A stretch of DNA of 64,000 nt from JBBATK01 sp044228285 (GCA_044228285.1 JBGAVD010000004.1:62001-126000); one strand, 5' to 3'; shown: positions 36,085 through 45,400, counted from the stretch's first letter. The notes: a model not told the origin generated them from the letters alone. A program made the numbers and translations.

Positions 36085-37286
36085 ACTATGCAATTCCAGT
36101 GTACGAACCCACCCTTGGTGGCAACGAACTAAAGTATGTAACAGACTGTGTAACCACTGGTTGGATTTCTGGTCGCGGTACCTATGTATCAGAGTTTGAG
36201 AACCAATTCGCTCGGTACATTGGTGTCAACAAAGCAACCTCTGTGTCGAACGGAACAGTAGCTCTGCACCTAGCTCTCATGGCTCTGGGCATTGGTCCTG
36301 GAGACGAAGTCATCGTGCCATCCTTTACCTACATCGCACCAGTCAATGCAATTGTCTACTGTGGTGCAACACCTGTGTTTGTCGATTCCATCGCCGACAC
36401 CTGGCAAGCAGATCCTGCTGATGTACGTCGTCGAATCACTTCGAAGACCAAAGCTATCATTGCTGTGCACTTATATGGTCATCCTGCAGAGATGGATGAG
36501 CTTTGCGCGATTGCCAAAGAGCATCGACTTTTTATGCTTGAAGACTGTGCTGAAGCTTTTGGTACATATTACAAAGGCAAGCATGTTGGCGGCTTTGGAG
36601 ACATCTCGATATTCTCATTCTATGGAAATAAAACCATTACAACCGGCGAAGGTGGTATGGTCGTGACCAATGATGAAACTTTGTTTCAACGTGCTGCACA
36701 CCTTAAGGGACAGGGCTTAGCAAAGTACAGAGAGTATTGGCACGATGTAGTCGGGTACAATTATCGTATGACGAACATTTGCGCTGCAATAGGTCTAGCT
36801 CAGCTTGAGCAAGCAGACACGTTTATTGCTCGCAAACGAGAAATCGCAGACTTGTATACTGAGCTCCTGCAAGGAACGGCGTATGAGCCTCAGCGAGAAG
36901 CTGCGGGTATGACGCACTCATACTGGATGTATTCAGTACTCTGCGATGCTGTAGAACATCGAGATATCGTACGAGATCATTTGAAACAATGTGCAATTGA
37001 AACCCGCCCGACTTTTTATCCTGTGCACACAATGCCTATGTATTCACAGAAGTATGAGCGCCATGCAGTAGCGGAAGACATTGCACTTCGTGGTATCAAT
37101 CTTCCAAGTTATCCTGCGCTCAGCAATGAGCAGGTTGAAACAGTTGCTAATGCATTGAAAGCAGCACAGCTAAAATGTGCGCAGCTCGATTCAAATAAGC
37201 GTCTGCAGCATTTCGCGCCTTCGAAGAGTACGGAGTCGGCAGCGAAATATGTTATTGCGGGACAGGACAAAGTTCTCGTGCGCTAA
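36081..37286 (+). CDS. DegT/DnrJ/EryC1/StrS-family sugar aminotransferase
   Basis: 401 residues from ATG 36081. The family converts a nucleotide-linked keto sugar to an amino sugar with PLP. Signatures: IPVYEPTLGGNELKYV, GWISGRGTYVSEFE, SVSNGTVALHLALMALGIGPGDEVIVPSFTYIA, EDCAEAFGTYYKG, and SFYGNKTITTGEGG with the PLP lysine at residue 184. It resembles perosamine synthase-type enzymes (GDP-4-keto-6-deoxymannose aminated at C4). A 40-residue C-terminal tail after ANALKAAQL is not part of the fold. The cluster suggests amino-sugar input for a surface glycan. Confidence 0.88.
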   Translation: MNYAIPVYEPTLGGNELKYVTDCVTTGWISGRGTYVSEFENQFARYIGVNKATSVSNGTVALHLALMALGIGPGDEVIVPSFTYIAPVNAIVYCGATPVFVDSIADTWQADPADVRRRITSKTKAIIAVHLYGHPAEMDELCAIAKEHRLFMLEDCAEAFGTYYKGKHVGGFGDISIFSFYGNKTITTGEGGMVVTNDETLFQRAAHLKGQGLAKYREYWHDVVGYNYRMTNICAAIGLAQLEQADTFIARKREIADLYTELLQGTAYEPQREAAGMTHSYWMYSVLCDAVEHRDIVRDHLKQCAIETRPTFYPVHTMPMYSQKYERHAVAEDIALRGINLPSYPALSNEQVETVANALKAAQLKCAQLDSNKRLQHFAPSKSTESAAKYVIAGQDKVLVR

Positions 37287-37380
37287 GCGTGCATAGAAGA
37301 AATAGATATGCGTTGAACAGTTAGGGTCGAAAAGAACGAGTATTCGTCTGCAATCGACCAAAACCATCGGCTTTCTCCCC

Positions 37381-40300
37381 ATGGATGGGGAAGAGTTGGT
37401 GATTGATCTAAGCAAGCAACAAGAGCAGGGTAAAGGCGCATGCGAAGCATGCGCGTTGATAAGAATCACTCTGGCAGACGGGCAAAAACTCAAACTCAAG
37501 GACGATAGATCGATGGAGAACCCAGGCTACTTTACACAACATTGTACAACAACGGACGGAATTCACGTACATGTACGTGGAGCTGTTGATGCAGGACGCA
37601 ACGAATACGCCATCTACGTGTTGCAAGCTCTTGGTGATCTGGTGGTCACCTCACAAGTCGCGAAACAGATTAAAGCTGATGACCCGAACGCCTATGTTGT
37701 GTGGTTCGTCTTGAGAAAGAACTCCTTCATCCTGAAGGGCAATCCATACATCGATGAGCTGGTGGAGTTGGAAGGCAACAACCGAGATCTCGACCAACGC
37801 ATCGAAGAGTTTAAGCTCTTGCGTCCCTGGAAGCGATTCCTCGTTCCACAGCCACACTTGGCTTACGACAAACTGCCCGGCGGCGACCTCAGTGAGCTCA
37901 CCAAGGCTGCTGTTGGTTTGGAATGGACAGTGCCCTATGTTCCGGTTATGCGCTTGAATGATGCAGAGATTGCCAGAGCGCGCGACTATGTAGCTCAGCT
38001 TCCAGCGGGCTTGAAAATCATGGTAGAAACTGAGTTCCAATCGGATCAGACACCATGGAATGTTGACTATGCCAAAGTGATGATTCATCATCTCAGGCAT
38101 CTCAACCCAATCTTCATTTTCTCCGCCAAGAATGAGCCTTCGTACCTTGCAGAATTGCGATCGCAGTATGATCGTGTGGAATGGTGTCAGTTACCATTTC
38201 GTGAGAATGCAGAGCTGTATAACCTCATGGATGCGTTCATTGGTGTGTCATCGGGTATAAGTTGTCTTACGTACAGCGATTGGTGTAAAACCGATGTTCC
38301 ACATATCGAAGTTGTGAACAACACGCACTGGAGTACCTATCACTTCGACAATCACACTCGGCGTCGCCTTTGCTTCGAAGAGCAAAGCTTCGTCAACTCA
38401 CTACAGTGGTTAACGAAGGTTCTCGATGGTCGTCTCACAGGATTTGAGAACCCACAAGTACGGAGAATGGATTTGTATTCTCTCTACAAAGAGGGAAAAT
38501 ACAGTTTCTTCTGCAAGACAATCATTCCAAGCACCTATGCTCTTAAAGAGGATCTGCGCTCGATGGCGCTGGCGCTTCGCGACTTCCCAGATTTCTACCT
38601 TATCTGCGGCGATATTGATGACGCGATGATGACGCTATCGCGTGCACTGGACGAGCACAAACTGATCAATGTAGTTGTTTGCTCAAAGTACTTCGATGAG
38701 CTGCGACCTTTCTTCGACGAGCACTCCATTATTCGCAATGTGTTTGTCATTCCATTCCCGGATCAGCGCACAGACGCACAAACACATTTGATTCTCCAAA
38801 TGGCATTTCAGAAGAATTGCTTAGGAGTAGGGGTGAAGAGTTTGGACCCAGGTATACGCGGACACTATGAAGATCTGCGCATCCAGGAGTTGCTGAGATT
38901 CAAATCCAATCCTAAGTGGGCTACACGCAATCATCATAAAACGAAAACACTGCGTATCGTAGTTGAGGCAAGTGGTGCGCCTGCACATGGACATCGGTCT
39001 GAGAGAGCGATTATTAATCCGCGATGGTGGAGGTCATTGATCGAGCTGATGGTGAGACAAGGTGTACGACCAATAATCATCGGAGATCCTGCATACTCAT
39101 CAGTGTATAGCGTTGACGAACGATGCGAAGATGTACGCCGCGAAAGTTCTAAGCGCCAGCTAGCTGAACTTCGTCAGGCAGATGTGTTCATCGGAAGCGA
39201 TGGAAAGTATATGACGGTTGCGGCTTTGATGTCGATCCACTGTTTGCGCTGCGTTCCATTGCGCGGACATGACTTGAGCTTCTATGATGATCCTCTTCTT
39301 CGTGGTATGCAACTACAATGGAAGAATCTAGATTCTTCAGATAGCTTTGAAGAACTCCAAAGTCATGTGCAGAAGAAGATTGATCAGTTTAGTGGACATC
39401 ATGTGGACGCCCAACTTCTGCGAAACATGCCCGTTATCCGAGATTTCACCAGAAGAACCAATCCGAACGAAGTGTTGTCGAGCTTCAATAGTGTGTTTTG
39501 GGAGCGATCCTACGCTTCTAAGAAAACAGTGCTGTTGCGCTGTTCGACAGCTCTTGGTGATAGCTTAATGACAACAGGCGTAGTTGCTGCGCTGAAAGCA
39601 AAGTATCCGCACTTAAGTATTTCTGTATCCGGCTCTGAGGCAACGATGGCGGTCTTTGTTGCTAATAAAGATGTCGACAATGTTGTACTTCGAAACTCAG
39701 CTGGCGAGTTGCTCCTTGAATCGGCTGCTGATGAGATTGTGGAGTTCAATACCATTATAGATCAGTTCCCAGAGTATTACAATGGGATTCACCTTAGCGA
39801 CATCCTTGGAAACATCGCTGGTGTGAAGCTTCAAGATCGACGCATACACTACACTCCAACCGAAGCTGAGCAACATATGGCTGCAGCGGCTATGGATAAA
39901 GTGTTTGGAAGCGCCTCACCTCAGTTTGTTGTGGGTCTGCATCTCTTCACCGAGAAGGACACGCAGCGAAGCTATCGTCACGCTAATGGTTTGATCGAGT
40001 ACTTGCAACACTTGTATCCAAACATCTGTATTGTCAACTTTGGAAAGACATCATTCCGGAAACAGTACAATAACGTTCTGGATTGTCCGCGCTATGCAAA
40101 CATTGGATTGCGTGAACAAATTGCCCTTGTTCAGCGCTGCCATACCTTCATCAGTATTGATAGCGCCTTCTTCCACGTCGCACACAATCTCTTTAATAAA
40201 CCTACTCTGGCTATTCAGAGTGTAGTGAACGAGTTTCTTACAGGTGATCCGGATCTTGGAAACGTACGTACGGTACGCAACACCGAACGAGGTTGCAGAG

Positions 40301-40686
40301 GATGCTATTGGGTGCCAGGTGTTTGCAAGTCAGAGTGTCTACCAAAACTGCATCCTTCAATGGTAGCTGTTGAGTTCACGAAAATGATTGAGGACATCCA
40401 GCAAAAGAAAATGCCATTTGCAAAGCCTTGTCTCGATACTGAGATAATGGTGGAATACGATGCATTAGGAAAGAACCTCGCTAGGGTTTATCGCAGCAAC
40501 GCGAAGCTCGGGAAGAATATCTCGGTGGTCTTGAAACAAGGCACTGATCCGATGCCAGACTACGTACGGGATTGGAATGGCGTTCGTTGTGCGCAGAGCA
40601 GCGACGTTCCGTCGGATAAACTCATCGACTCGAAAGAACTGGAAGCACAAAGCCAACGTAGTGCAAGTGCTCTTGCTTGGAACTAA
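37381..40686 (+). CDS. multidomain GT9-like glycosyltransferase (three units)
   Basis: 1,101 residues in one frame. Unit 1 (about residues 65-400) and unit 3 (about 714-1030) both have a heptosyltransferase/GT9 pattern: an N-terminal LGDLVVTSQVAKQI-type (unit 1) or TALGDSLMTTGVVAAL (unit 3) loop and a late nucleotide-sugar motif, ISCLTYSDWC (unit 1) and SIDSAFFHVAHNLFNKPTLAI (unit 3). The middle part (about 400-710) looks like a third, more diverged GT-B half-pair (VVEASGAPAHGH, PIIIGDPAYSS). A C-terminal part carries clustered cysteines (CRGCYWVPGVCKSEC). It likely adds sugars to a lipopolysaccharide or T9SS anchor glycan. Start could be 37513 instead; residues 1-44 are of low character and overlap a hairpin. 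Confidence 0.78.
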   Translation: MDGEELVIDLSKQQEQGKGACEACALIRITLADGQKLKLKDDRSMENPGYFTQHCTTTDGIHVHVRGAVDAGRNEYAIYVLQALGDLVVTSQVAKQIKADDPNAYVVWFVLRKNSFILKGNPYIDELVELEGNNRDLDQRIEEFKLLRPWKRFLVPQPHLAYDKLPGGDLSELTKAAVGLEWTVPYVPVMRLNDAEIARARDYVAQLPAGLKIMVETEFQSDQTPWNVDYAKVMIHHLRHLNPIFIFSAKNEPSYLAELRSQYDRVEWCQLPFRENAELYNLMDAFIGVSSGISCLTYSDWCKTDVPHIEVVNNTHWSTYHFDNHTRRRLCFEEQSFVNSLQWLTKVLDGRLTGFENPQVRRMDLYSLYKEGKYSFFCKTIIPSTYALKEDLRSMALALRDFPDFYLICGDIDDAMMTLSRALDEHKLINVVVCSKYFDELRPFFDEHSIIRNVFVIPFPDQRTDAQTHLILQMAFQKNCLGVGVKSLDPGIRGHYEDLRIQELLRFKSNPKWATRNHHKTKTLRIVVEASGAPAHGHRSERAIINPRWWRSLIELMVRQGVRPIIIGDPAYSSVYSVDERCEDVRRESSKRQLAELRQADVFIGSDGKYMTVAALMSIHCLRCVPLRGHDLSFYDDPLLRGMQLQWKNLDSSDSFEELQSHVQKKIDQFSGHHVDAQLLRNMPVIRDFTRRTNPNEVLSSFNSVFWERSYASKKTVLLRCSTALGDSLMTTGVVAALKAKYPHLSISVSGSEATMAVFVANKDVDNVVLRNSAGELLLESAADEIVEFNTIIDQFPEYYNGIHLSDILGNIAGVKLQDRRIHYTPTEAEQHMAAAAMDKVFGSASPQFVVGLHLFTEKDTQRSYRHANGLIEYLQHLYPNICIVNFGKTSFRKQYNNVLDCPRYANIGLREQIALVQRCHTFISIDSAFFHVAHNLFNKPTLAIQSVVNEFLTGDPDLGNVRTVRNTERGCRGCYWVPGVCKSECLPKLHPSMVAVEFTKMIEDIQQKKMPFAKPCLDTEIMVEYDALGKNLARVYRSNAKLGKNISVVLKQGTDPMPDYVRDWNGVRCAQSSDVPSDKLIDSKELEAQSQRSASALAWN

Positions 40687-40735
40687 GACCAAACAAATGA
40701 TCAGGGTTCTTTGAGTAAAGCTCAAGCTTGTTGAC

Positions 40736-40775
40736 CACGCTCATTCGTTTAACGACGAATGAGCGTGTGTGTTTT
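40736..40775 (+). terminator. terminator after the glycosyltransferase gene
   Basis: CACGCTCATTCGT-(6 base loop)-ACGAATGAGCGTG, a perfect 13-base-pair stem, then TGTGTTTTC. The stem begins 49 bases after the stop codon. Confidence 0.8.
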
Positions 40776-40987
40776 CAGTCGGAAGCGTTTGCATTTCCTC
40801 CAAGCTCGAAGCTATCCTATCCAAAAGCCTGCGTACTGCGTCGTATTTTGCTCCTTGAAATGGGGCAGGATACAACGGAAGAGAGCAGAGAGCTCGTCCA
40901 TCTCCATGAAGTTCTAACAGCAGATGCTCTCATGGGATCGTTGAAAGCAGCAAAGCAAACTCACGCATATTCATAAAGGAGTTACAA

Positions 40988-41299
40988 ATGGTACATTATC
41001 AGGTTTTTTGCGAAGTACCGACAGAGGAGGCAGCAGAGTGGTCTGCTTGGATGCGCGATGTTCACATACCAGATGTCATGCGAACGCAGTACTTCTTGAG
41101 TGCACAGTTTTGTGCAGAAGCTGTGGAAACTCCTTCTGCTACGAGACGTTTCGCAACCGTTTATACTGTTCAGAGCATGGAGCAGTATGAAATGTATCGT
41201 AGAGAAGCTGCTCCCGCACTACAAGCACATTTTCGAGAGCGCTATGCGGATCGTGTTCAGTGTGAGCGACATGTGTTGGACGTTCAACAGACATTCTGA
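40988..41299 (+). CDS. DUF4286 family small protein
   Basis: 103 residues: MVHYQVFCEVPTEEAAEWSAWMRDVHIPDVMRTQYFLSAQF is typical of the DUF4286 family, a ferredoxin-like fold found mostly in Bacteroidota and relatives. AAAGGAGTTACAAATG provides one of the best ribosome-binding sites in the window. Function unknown in the family. It is a single gene; the next gene starts 400 bases later. Confidence 0.8.
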   Translation: MVHYQVFCEVPTEEAAEWSAWMRDVHIPDVMRTQYFLSAQFCAEAVETPSATRRFATVYTVQSMEQYEMYRREAAPALQAHFRERYADRVQCERHVLDVQQTF

Positions 41300-41702
41300 T
41301 GAACGAATGTCCGTGAGCTTGAAAAGTACCTTCGAAGATCTGTAACAGAGTTCTGTGAGTACCCAGCGTCATCGTGAATTGTGTGCATTGTGATCCAATC
41401 TTGTGATTACCGTTTGAGCCAATGTTAGAATCAGATGTGTCACTTGTGCTAGAGTGAGAGGCGTTCAAGCTTGATACATGATTTTCTGAAATAGGTACCC
41501 GGATCACGGTGGACCTGTGCATGCGAGACCCAGTACTTTCGTTTTCGCCGATTCCTTGTTGAATTTTCAACAAATCTCAAGACAAGAACCCAATTTTCAC
41601 TCCTGTGCTCAGTACTTTCTCTGGTTGGGAAGAACGCAGACTGCGTATTTTTGCCTTCGTTTAGCTTTTCTTTTCACCTTTATCCCGTTCTCGGCCAACC
41701 GC
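41300..41702. other. regulatory region before paaBCD
   Basis: No gene supported here (the frame reading into paaB from 41517 has no start signal). It holds the palindrome listed separately at 41556-41573. No paaA or aerobic regulator gene is present between the neighbouring genes. Confidence 0.5.
41556..41573. promoter_or_regulatory. palindromic operator candidate upstream of paaB
   Basis: TTGTTGAA-TT-TTCAACAA is a perfect 18-base inverted repeat with 8-base arms, 130 bases before the paaB start. The geometry fits a dimeric repressor of the TetR or GntR type, which control paa genes elsewhere. The protein is not in this window. Confidence 0.35.
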
Positions 41703-42134
41703 ATGGCAGATACACCAACAATTCACTCTTTAGATCCTCGGGTTACACGACTGGCAATTCCCGTGGATCCTGTCCATCAAGATTACAAGCCAACGCAAGA
41801 CTTAGAGCATTTAGAGACCTACGAAGTTTTCCATCAGTCTCGAACGGGTGACCGACACATACATGTTGGAAGCGTCCATGCCTCCTCCGCTGAATTGGCA
41901 ATGGTCTTTGCGAAAGAGCAGTTTGGCCGCCGATCGCGAACAGCAAACATGTGGGTGGTGAAATCTTCTCACATCCTTGCCTTAGCTCCAGATGATGCTG
42001 CGTTGTTTGCAACCGCTCCAGAGAAAGATTTTCGGGAGGCAAGCGGATACAAGGTGATGAAGAAGCTTAATGCATACAAGAAGCGAGTGAAGGGTGAAGT
42101 TGTAACAATTGCCGAATCGGAGGAGAAGGAATGA
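41703..42134 (+). CDS. paaB: phenylacetyl-CoA epoxidase subunit PaaB
   Basis: 143 residues from ATG 41703. PaaB is a small, non-catalytic subunit of the ring-1,2-epoxidase. TYEVFHQSRTGDRHIHVGSVHASSAELAMVFAKEQFGRRSRTANMWVV matches it closely in layout (about residues 36-85). There are about 35 extra N-terminal residues and 30 extra C-terminal residues (FREASGYKVMKKL, then a basic tail), so it is longer than the usual 95-residue PaaB. Its stop overlaps paaC (ATGA). The catalytic subunit gene paaA is not adjacent. Confidence 0.88.
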   Translation: MADTPTIHSLDPRVTRLAIPVDPVHQDYKPTQDLEHLETYEVFHQSRTGDRHIHVGSVHASSAELAMVFAKEQFGRRSRTANMWVVKSSHILALAPDDAALFATAPEKDFREASGYKVMKKLNAYKKRVKGEVVTIAESEEKE

Positions 42135-42889
42135 ATAACGAAGCTTTGAAGGATTTACTTTTCCGCATGGCAGATGATGCCTTGATCTACGCGCACAGAA
42201 ATGCAGAATGGACTGGCCTTGCTCCAACTCTTGAAGAGGACATTGCCTTTTCATCGATAGCCCAAGATAAGTTTGGTCACGCTCAGGCACTATTCGTGAT
42301 CCTTGAGAGTCTAGGTGAAAAAGATGCAGACACCACAGCGTTCATGAGAAACGAAAAGGAGTTTCGCTGCTCTCACCTTGTTGAGTTTGAAACCATGGAC
42401 TATGCCATGGGATTGGTTCGCCACTTCTTGTTCGACACTGCTGAGCGTTTGCGGTATGCAATGTTGGAACGCAGCAGCTGTGAACCTCTTGCTCAAGTTG
42501 CTTTGAAGGTTAAAGGAGAGATCAAATACCATATCTTTCATGCGAACACATGGATAACCCTGTTAGGTTCACAGGGATCAACTGAGAGCATGGCTCGTAT
42601 GCAGCAAGCGCTTGACGTTTGTCTTCCTATGGCCTACAGCATATTTGAGCCAAGTTCATATGAGAAACAACTGATTGATGAGGGCATCTTCGAAGGAGAA
42701 CTCGCTTTGGAGCAGCAGTGGGAGACAGCGATCCGCTCGGTAGTTGAGAAGGCTGGACTGCGGGTCCCTGAAGTCTCCGACAAAACCCTGCATTACGGAG
42801 GCAGACGCGGCTATCACACAGACGAGCTGCAAGCTATGATCGATGAAATGACAGAAGTGTTTCGTATTGACCCGAGCGCCCAATGGTAG
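42131..42889 (+). CDS. paaC: phenylacetyl-CoA epoxidase structural subunit PaaC
   Basis: 252 residues, ferritin-like four-helix bundle. EDIAFSSIAQDKFGHAQALF, FRCSHLVEFETMDYAMGLVRHFLFD and the region around KGEIKYHIFHANTWITLLG match PaaC, the diiron-less partner of PaaA. It starts with AGGAGAAGGA in front and overlaps paaB (ATGA) and paaD (7 bases), so the three genes form one coupled unit. Confidence 0.9.
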   Translation: MNNEALKDLLFRMADDALIYAHRNAEWTGLAPTLEEDIAFSSIAQDKFGHAQALFVILESLGEKDADTTAFMRNEKEFRCSHLVEFETMDYAMGLVRHFLFDTAERLRYAMLERSSCEPLAQVALKVKGEIKYHIFHANTWITLLGSQGSTESMARMQQALDVCLPMAYSIFEPSSYEKQLIDEGIFEGELALEQQWETAIRSVVEKAGLRVPEVSDKTLHYGGRRGYHTDELQAMIDEMTEVFRIDPSAQW

Positions 42890-43389
42890 TACCCGAAGCT
42901 CAGATACTTAGTGTTGACCTCATTCGTGAGTGTTTGCAGAGTGTTAAGGATCCTGAGATTCCCACCATCTCTATTGTTGATTTGGGAATGTTGACTGATA
43001 TTCAGCTGGATACATCAAAGAGAGATGTGCGCGTTGTCATCACTCCCACCTTTGTTGGCTGTCCAGCAATTGACTATATCAAGAGAGACATAGAACGAAG
43101 CCTCGAGCACTTAGGCTTGCAATCACTCCGTGTGGACATGGATTTTCGCACCCCTTGGTCGAGCAATAGATTGTCAGAACAAGGGCGTTCAGCCTTAGCT
43201 GCCCACGGACTAGCTCTACCTCCGCGCTTCGAGGGGGAGTTTGAACCCGAGATTATGCTCAACGCGGCATGTCCATTCTGCAGCAGTACCAACACCCGAC
43301 TTGTTTCGCCTTTTGGTCCTACCTTATGTCGGGCCTTTTACCATTGCAACTCCTGTCAACAAGGTTTTGAGCAATTCAAGGCCGTTTAG
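42883..43389 (+). CDS. paaD: PaaD, MIP18-family Fe-S/maturation protein
   Basis: 168 residues. N-terminal MIP18/DUF59 domain (VKDPEIPTISIVDLGML, PTFVGCPAIDYIKRDIERSL, FRTPWSSNRLSEQGR) and a C-terminal zinc ribbon (CPFCSSTNTRLVSPFGPTLCRAFYHCNSC). This is the PaaD arrangement, needed for maturation of the epoxidase iron-sulfur or reductase component. It ends the paaBCD unit; no terminator was recognised. Confidence 0.9.
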   Translation: MVVPEAQILSVDLIRECLQSVKDPEIPTISIVDLGMLTDIQLDTSKRDVRVVITPTFVGCPAIDYIKRDIERSLEHLGLQSLRVDMDFRTPWSSNRLSEQGRSALAAHGLALPPRFEGEFEPEIMLNAACPFCSSTNTRLVSPFGPTLCRAFYHCNSCQQGFEQFKAV

Positions 43390-43701
43390 TAGCTCATCTT
43401 AGCCGTACTCAGCCAGGCAACATCGATTCTTGAAGCGTGCATTGTGACAGAGCTCAGTTCCTTGAACACAGTCAACGCAACAGTATGTTCTCGGTGCAAT
43501 ACACACACAATGCTCGTTTGCTTAGAACTTATGTGTTCGATCTGCTCTATTGCCGAACGAAAAGTCAACATTTAGACCGTGTATGGTTCGCAAAACTCAA
43601 CAAAGCACGAGATCAGCTTTTCGAAACAATTTTGTGTGCATCAAGAGAACTTTTCAGACTTTGCAACGTAAAAACACTTTTCTCACTCATTCTTCATCGA
43701 T
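43390..43701. other. gene-free interval between paaD and the GIN lipoprotein gene
   Basis: About 310 bases with no recognisable element. A terminator was not seen, so the GIN gene could be transcribed from its own promoter or by read-through. Confidence 0.4.
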
Positions 43702-44367
43702 ATGAAAAACGTGCTTTACAGCTTAATAGCATGCGCAGTCTTCTTCAGTGCATGCAATGCGAACTTCATGCATGACAGCGTTCGGGGCAATGGTGTACAG
43801 GCAACGGAGATGCGTTCTTTGCCAAGCATCAAGAGAGTAGTAGTGGAGGGATCCATCGATATCCTCGTGAACGCTTCTGCCGATTCGGCACAATCCGTTC
43901 GTATAGTTGCTGACCAGAATTTGCTGCCTCTCATTAAAACTGAGGTCCACGACTCAACACTGCGCATCTACACGGATAAGTCATATTCAACCAAACTGCA
44001 GATCACGGCTGAAATGTGTATTCCAGGATTCAGCGGGATTGCCGTTGAGGGATCTTCTACTGTACGTGCCAAGGACATTCACTGTTCCTCTTTTGAAGTG
44101 CACATAGATGGCAGCGGGGATGTTGATTTAAGAGGGCTTTCTCAGCGCCTATACACCGAGATCAATGGTTCTGGAGACATTGCTGCTGCGAACTTGGCTT
44201 CTGATAATGTGCAAATCAGCATCAACGGCTCGGGTGACGCTTCTGTACAAGCACTCAAACGTTTAGAGGTGACTATCAATGGCTCGGGCGATGTCGTGTA
44301 TCGTGGTAACCCAGAGCATCTTGTTCAGAACGTGAACGGAAGTGGCTCGGTTACGAAGAAGCCCTAA
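43702..44367 (+). CDS. GIN-domain (DUF2807) lipoprotein
   Basis: 221 residues. A lipoprotein signal (MKNVLYSLIACAVFFSAC, lipobox FSAC) precedes a head-GIN domain: SIKRVVVEGSIDILV, VRIVADQNLLPLIKTEVHDSTLRIYTDK, and repeated INGSGD/DGSGD turns (DGSGDV, INGSGDIAA, INGSGDASV, INGSGDVVY, VNGSGSV) typical of this beta-helix-like family. It is exported and probably outer-membrane anchored. Function in the family is unsettled; it is common in Bacteroidota. Confidence 0.88.
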   Translation: MKNVLYSLIACAVFFSACNANFMHDSVRGNGVQATEMRSLPSIKRVVVEGSIDILVNASADSAQSVRIVADQNLLPLIKTEVHDSTLRIYTDKSYSTKLQITAEMCIPGFSGIAVEGSSTVRAKDIHCSSFEVHIDGSGDVDLRGLSQRLYTEINGSGDIAAANLASDNVQISINGSGDASVQALKRLEVTINGSGDVVYRGNPEHLVQNVNGSGSVTKKP

Positions 44368-44520
44368 GCATTAGCAAACAACGAATCTATTCGCCACGAC
44401 ATCTGGGTCGATGGTTGATCACGAGGATTGCTCCTCTTGATAGGTGCTGAGTTTCACTCTGAACCTCTTCTCATGCTCTCGCAGTATTTTTGCAGAGAGA
44501 GCGAGTGGATGCGAATGCGA

Positions 44521-45219
44521 ATGTCTACTCAGGAACGACTGTCAACAAGGAGATATGTGAGAAATCAAGAGTACCAGTTTCAAGACGGGCGGCATCTTCA
44601 GGTTGGGACCATGTACTGCATTGGGCGGAATTATGCTGCTCATGCACGTGAAATGAATGCTGAGCTACCGGCGAGCCCATTGGTGTTTATGAAGAGTCCG
44701 ACGGCCTACGTTGCACCAGGTCAAGACCTCCACATTCCAAGCTTCAGTCAGAATATGCAGCATGAGGTTGAACTCGTCGTTGTCATTGGCGAAGATTCCG
44801 ATGGAGTCGACGTTCTGAATGCATCTCATCTCGTTGCTGGTTATGCTGTTGGGCTTGACCTTACATTGCGGGACAGACAGGCGGAGGCGAAGCAGAAAGG
44901 GGAGCCTTGGACGCTCAGCAAGGCTTTTCGAGGTAGTGCGCCACTTTCATCTGTGGTTCCCGCTGAGCAGATCGCTCGCGTAGAAGACCTCGAGATTCGA
45001 CTTTTGGTTAACTCGGAGCTCCGTCAGTATGGAAAAGTTTCCCACATGGAGCGTTCAATCGAGGAGCTCATCGTCTATATTTCAGGAGTGTTTGGCCTCC
45101 GTCGAGGTGACTGTATCTTCACCGGAACACCAGAGGGTGTAGCTGCACTGACAGTAGGGGATGAGCTACATGCAAGTCTAAGTAATTATACAGACTTAGT
45201 TTGTCGCGTGAGAGCTTAA
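44521..45219 (+). CDS. fumarylacetoacetate hydrolase-family protein
   Basis: 232 residues from ATG 44521 (TTG 44428 and ATG 44509 lie upstream in frame). The FAH fold is plain: MYCIGRNYAAHAREMNAELP, SPLVFMKSPTAYVAPG, QNMQHEVELVVVIGE with the metal-binding Glu residues, GYAVGLDLTLRDRQ and FTGTPEGVAAL. Homologues act as acylpyruvases, fumarylpyruvases or oxaloacetate decarboxylases. Position after the paa genes is suggestive of a ring-cleavage product enzyme, but no direct link is shown. Confidence 0.82.
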   Translation: MSTQERLSTRRYVRNQEYQFQDGRHLQVGTMYCIGRNYAAHAREMNAELPASPLVFMKSPTAYVAPGQDLHIPSFSQNMQHEVELVVVIGEDSDGVDVLNASHLVAGYAVGLDLTLRDRQAEAKQKGEPWTLSKAFRGSAPLSSVVPAEQIARVEDLEIRLLVNSELRQYGKVSHMERSIEELIVYISGVFGLRRGDCIFTGTPEGVAALTVGDELHASLSNYTDLVCRVRA

Positions 45220-45400
45220 ATCAGACAAAATTATCCATAAAATTCTTGGTCTGGAGAAGCACGCTCAAGTCGCTCAATTTGCTCGAGATACAGGCTGTCG
45301 AGCCGCATGGTTTTCCCTGCGTCCCTTCCTATTATGAGCGACTTTTCATTGTCTATTTCCCAACTTTTTCGCAAATTGCACTCCTCTAAAGGGCTAATAG

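Noticed and set aside
40728..40976. Plus-strand frame of 82 residues before DUF4286
   Set aside because: Its 5' part runs through the perfect terminator hairpin after the glycosyltransferase, so it cannot start there. A 38-residue frame from 40860 remains possible but has no support.
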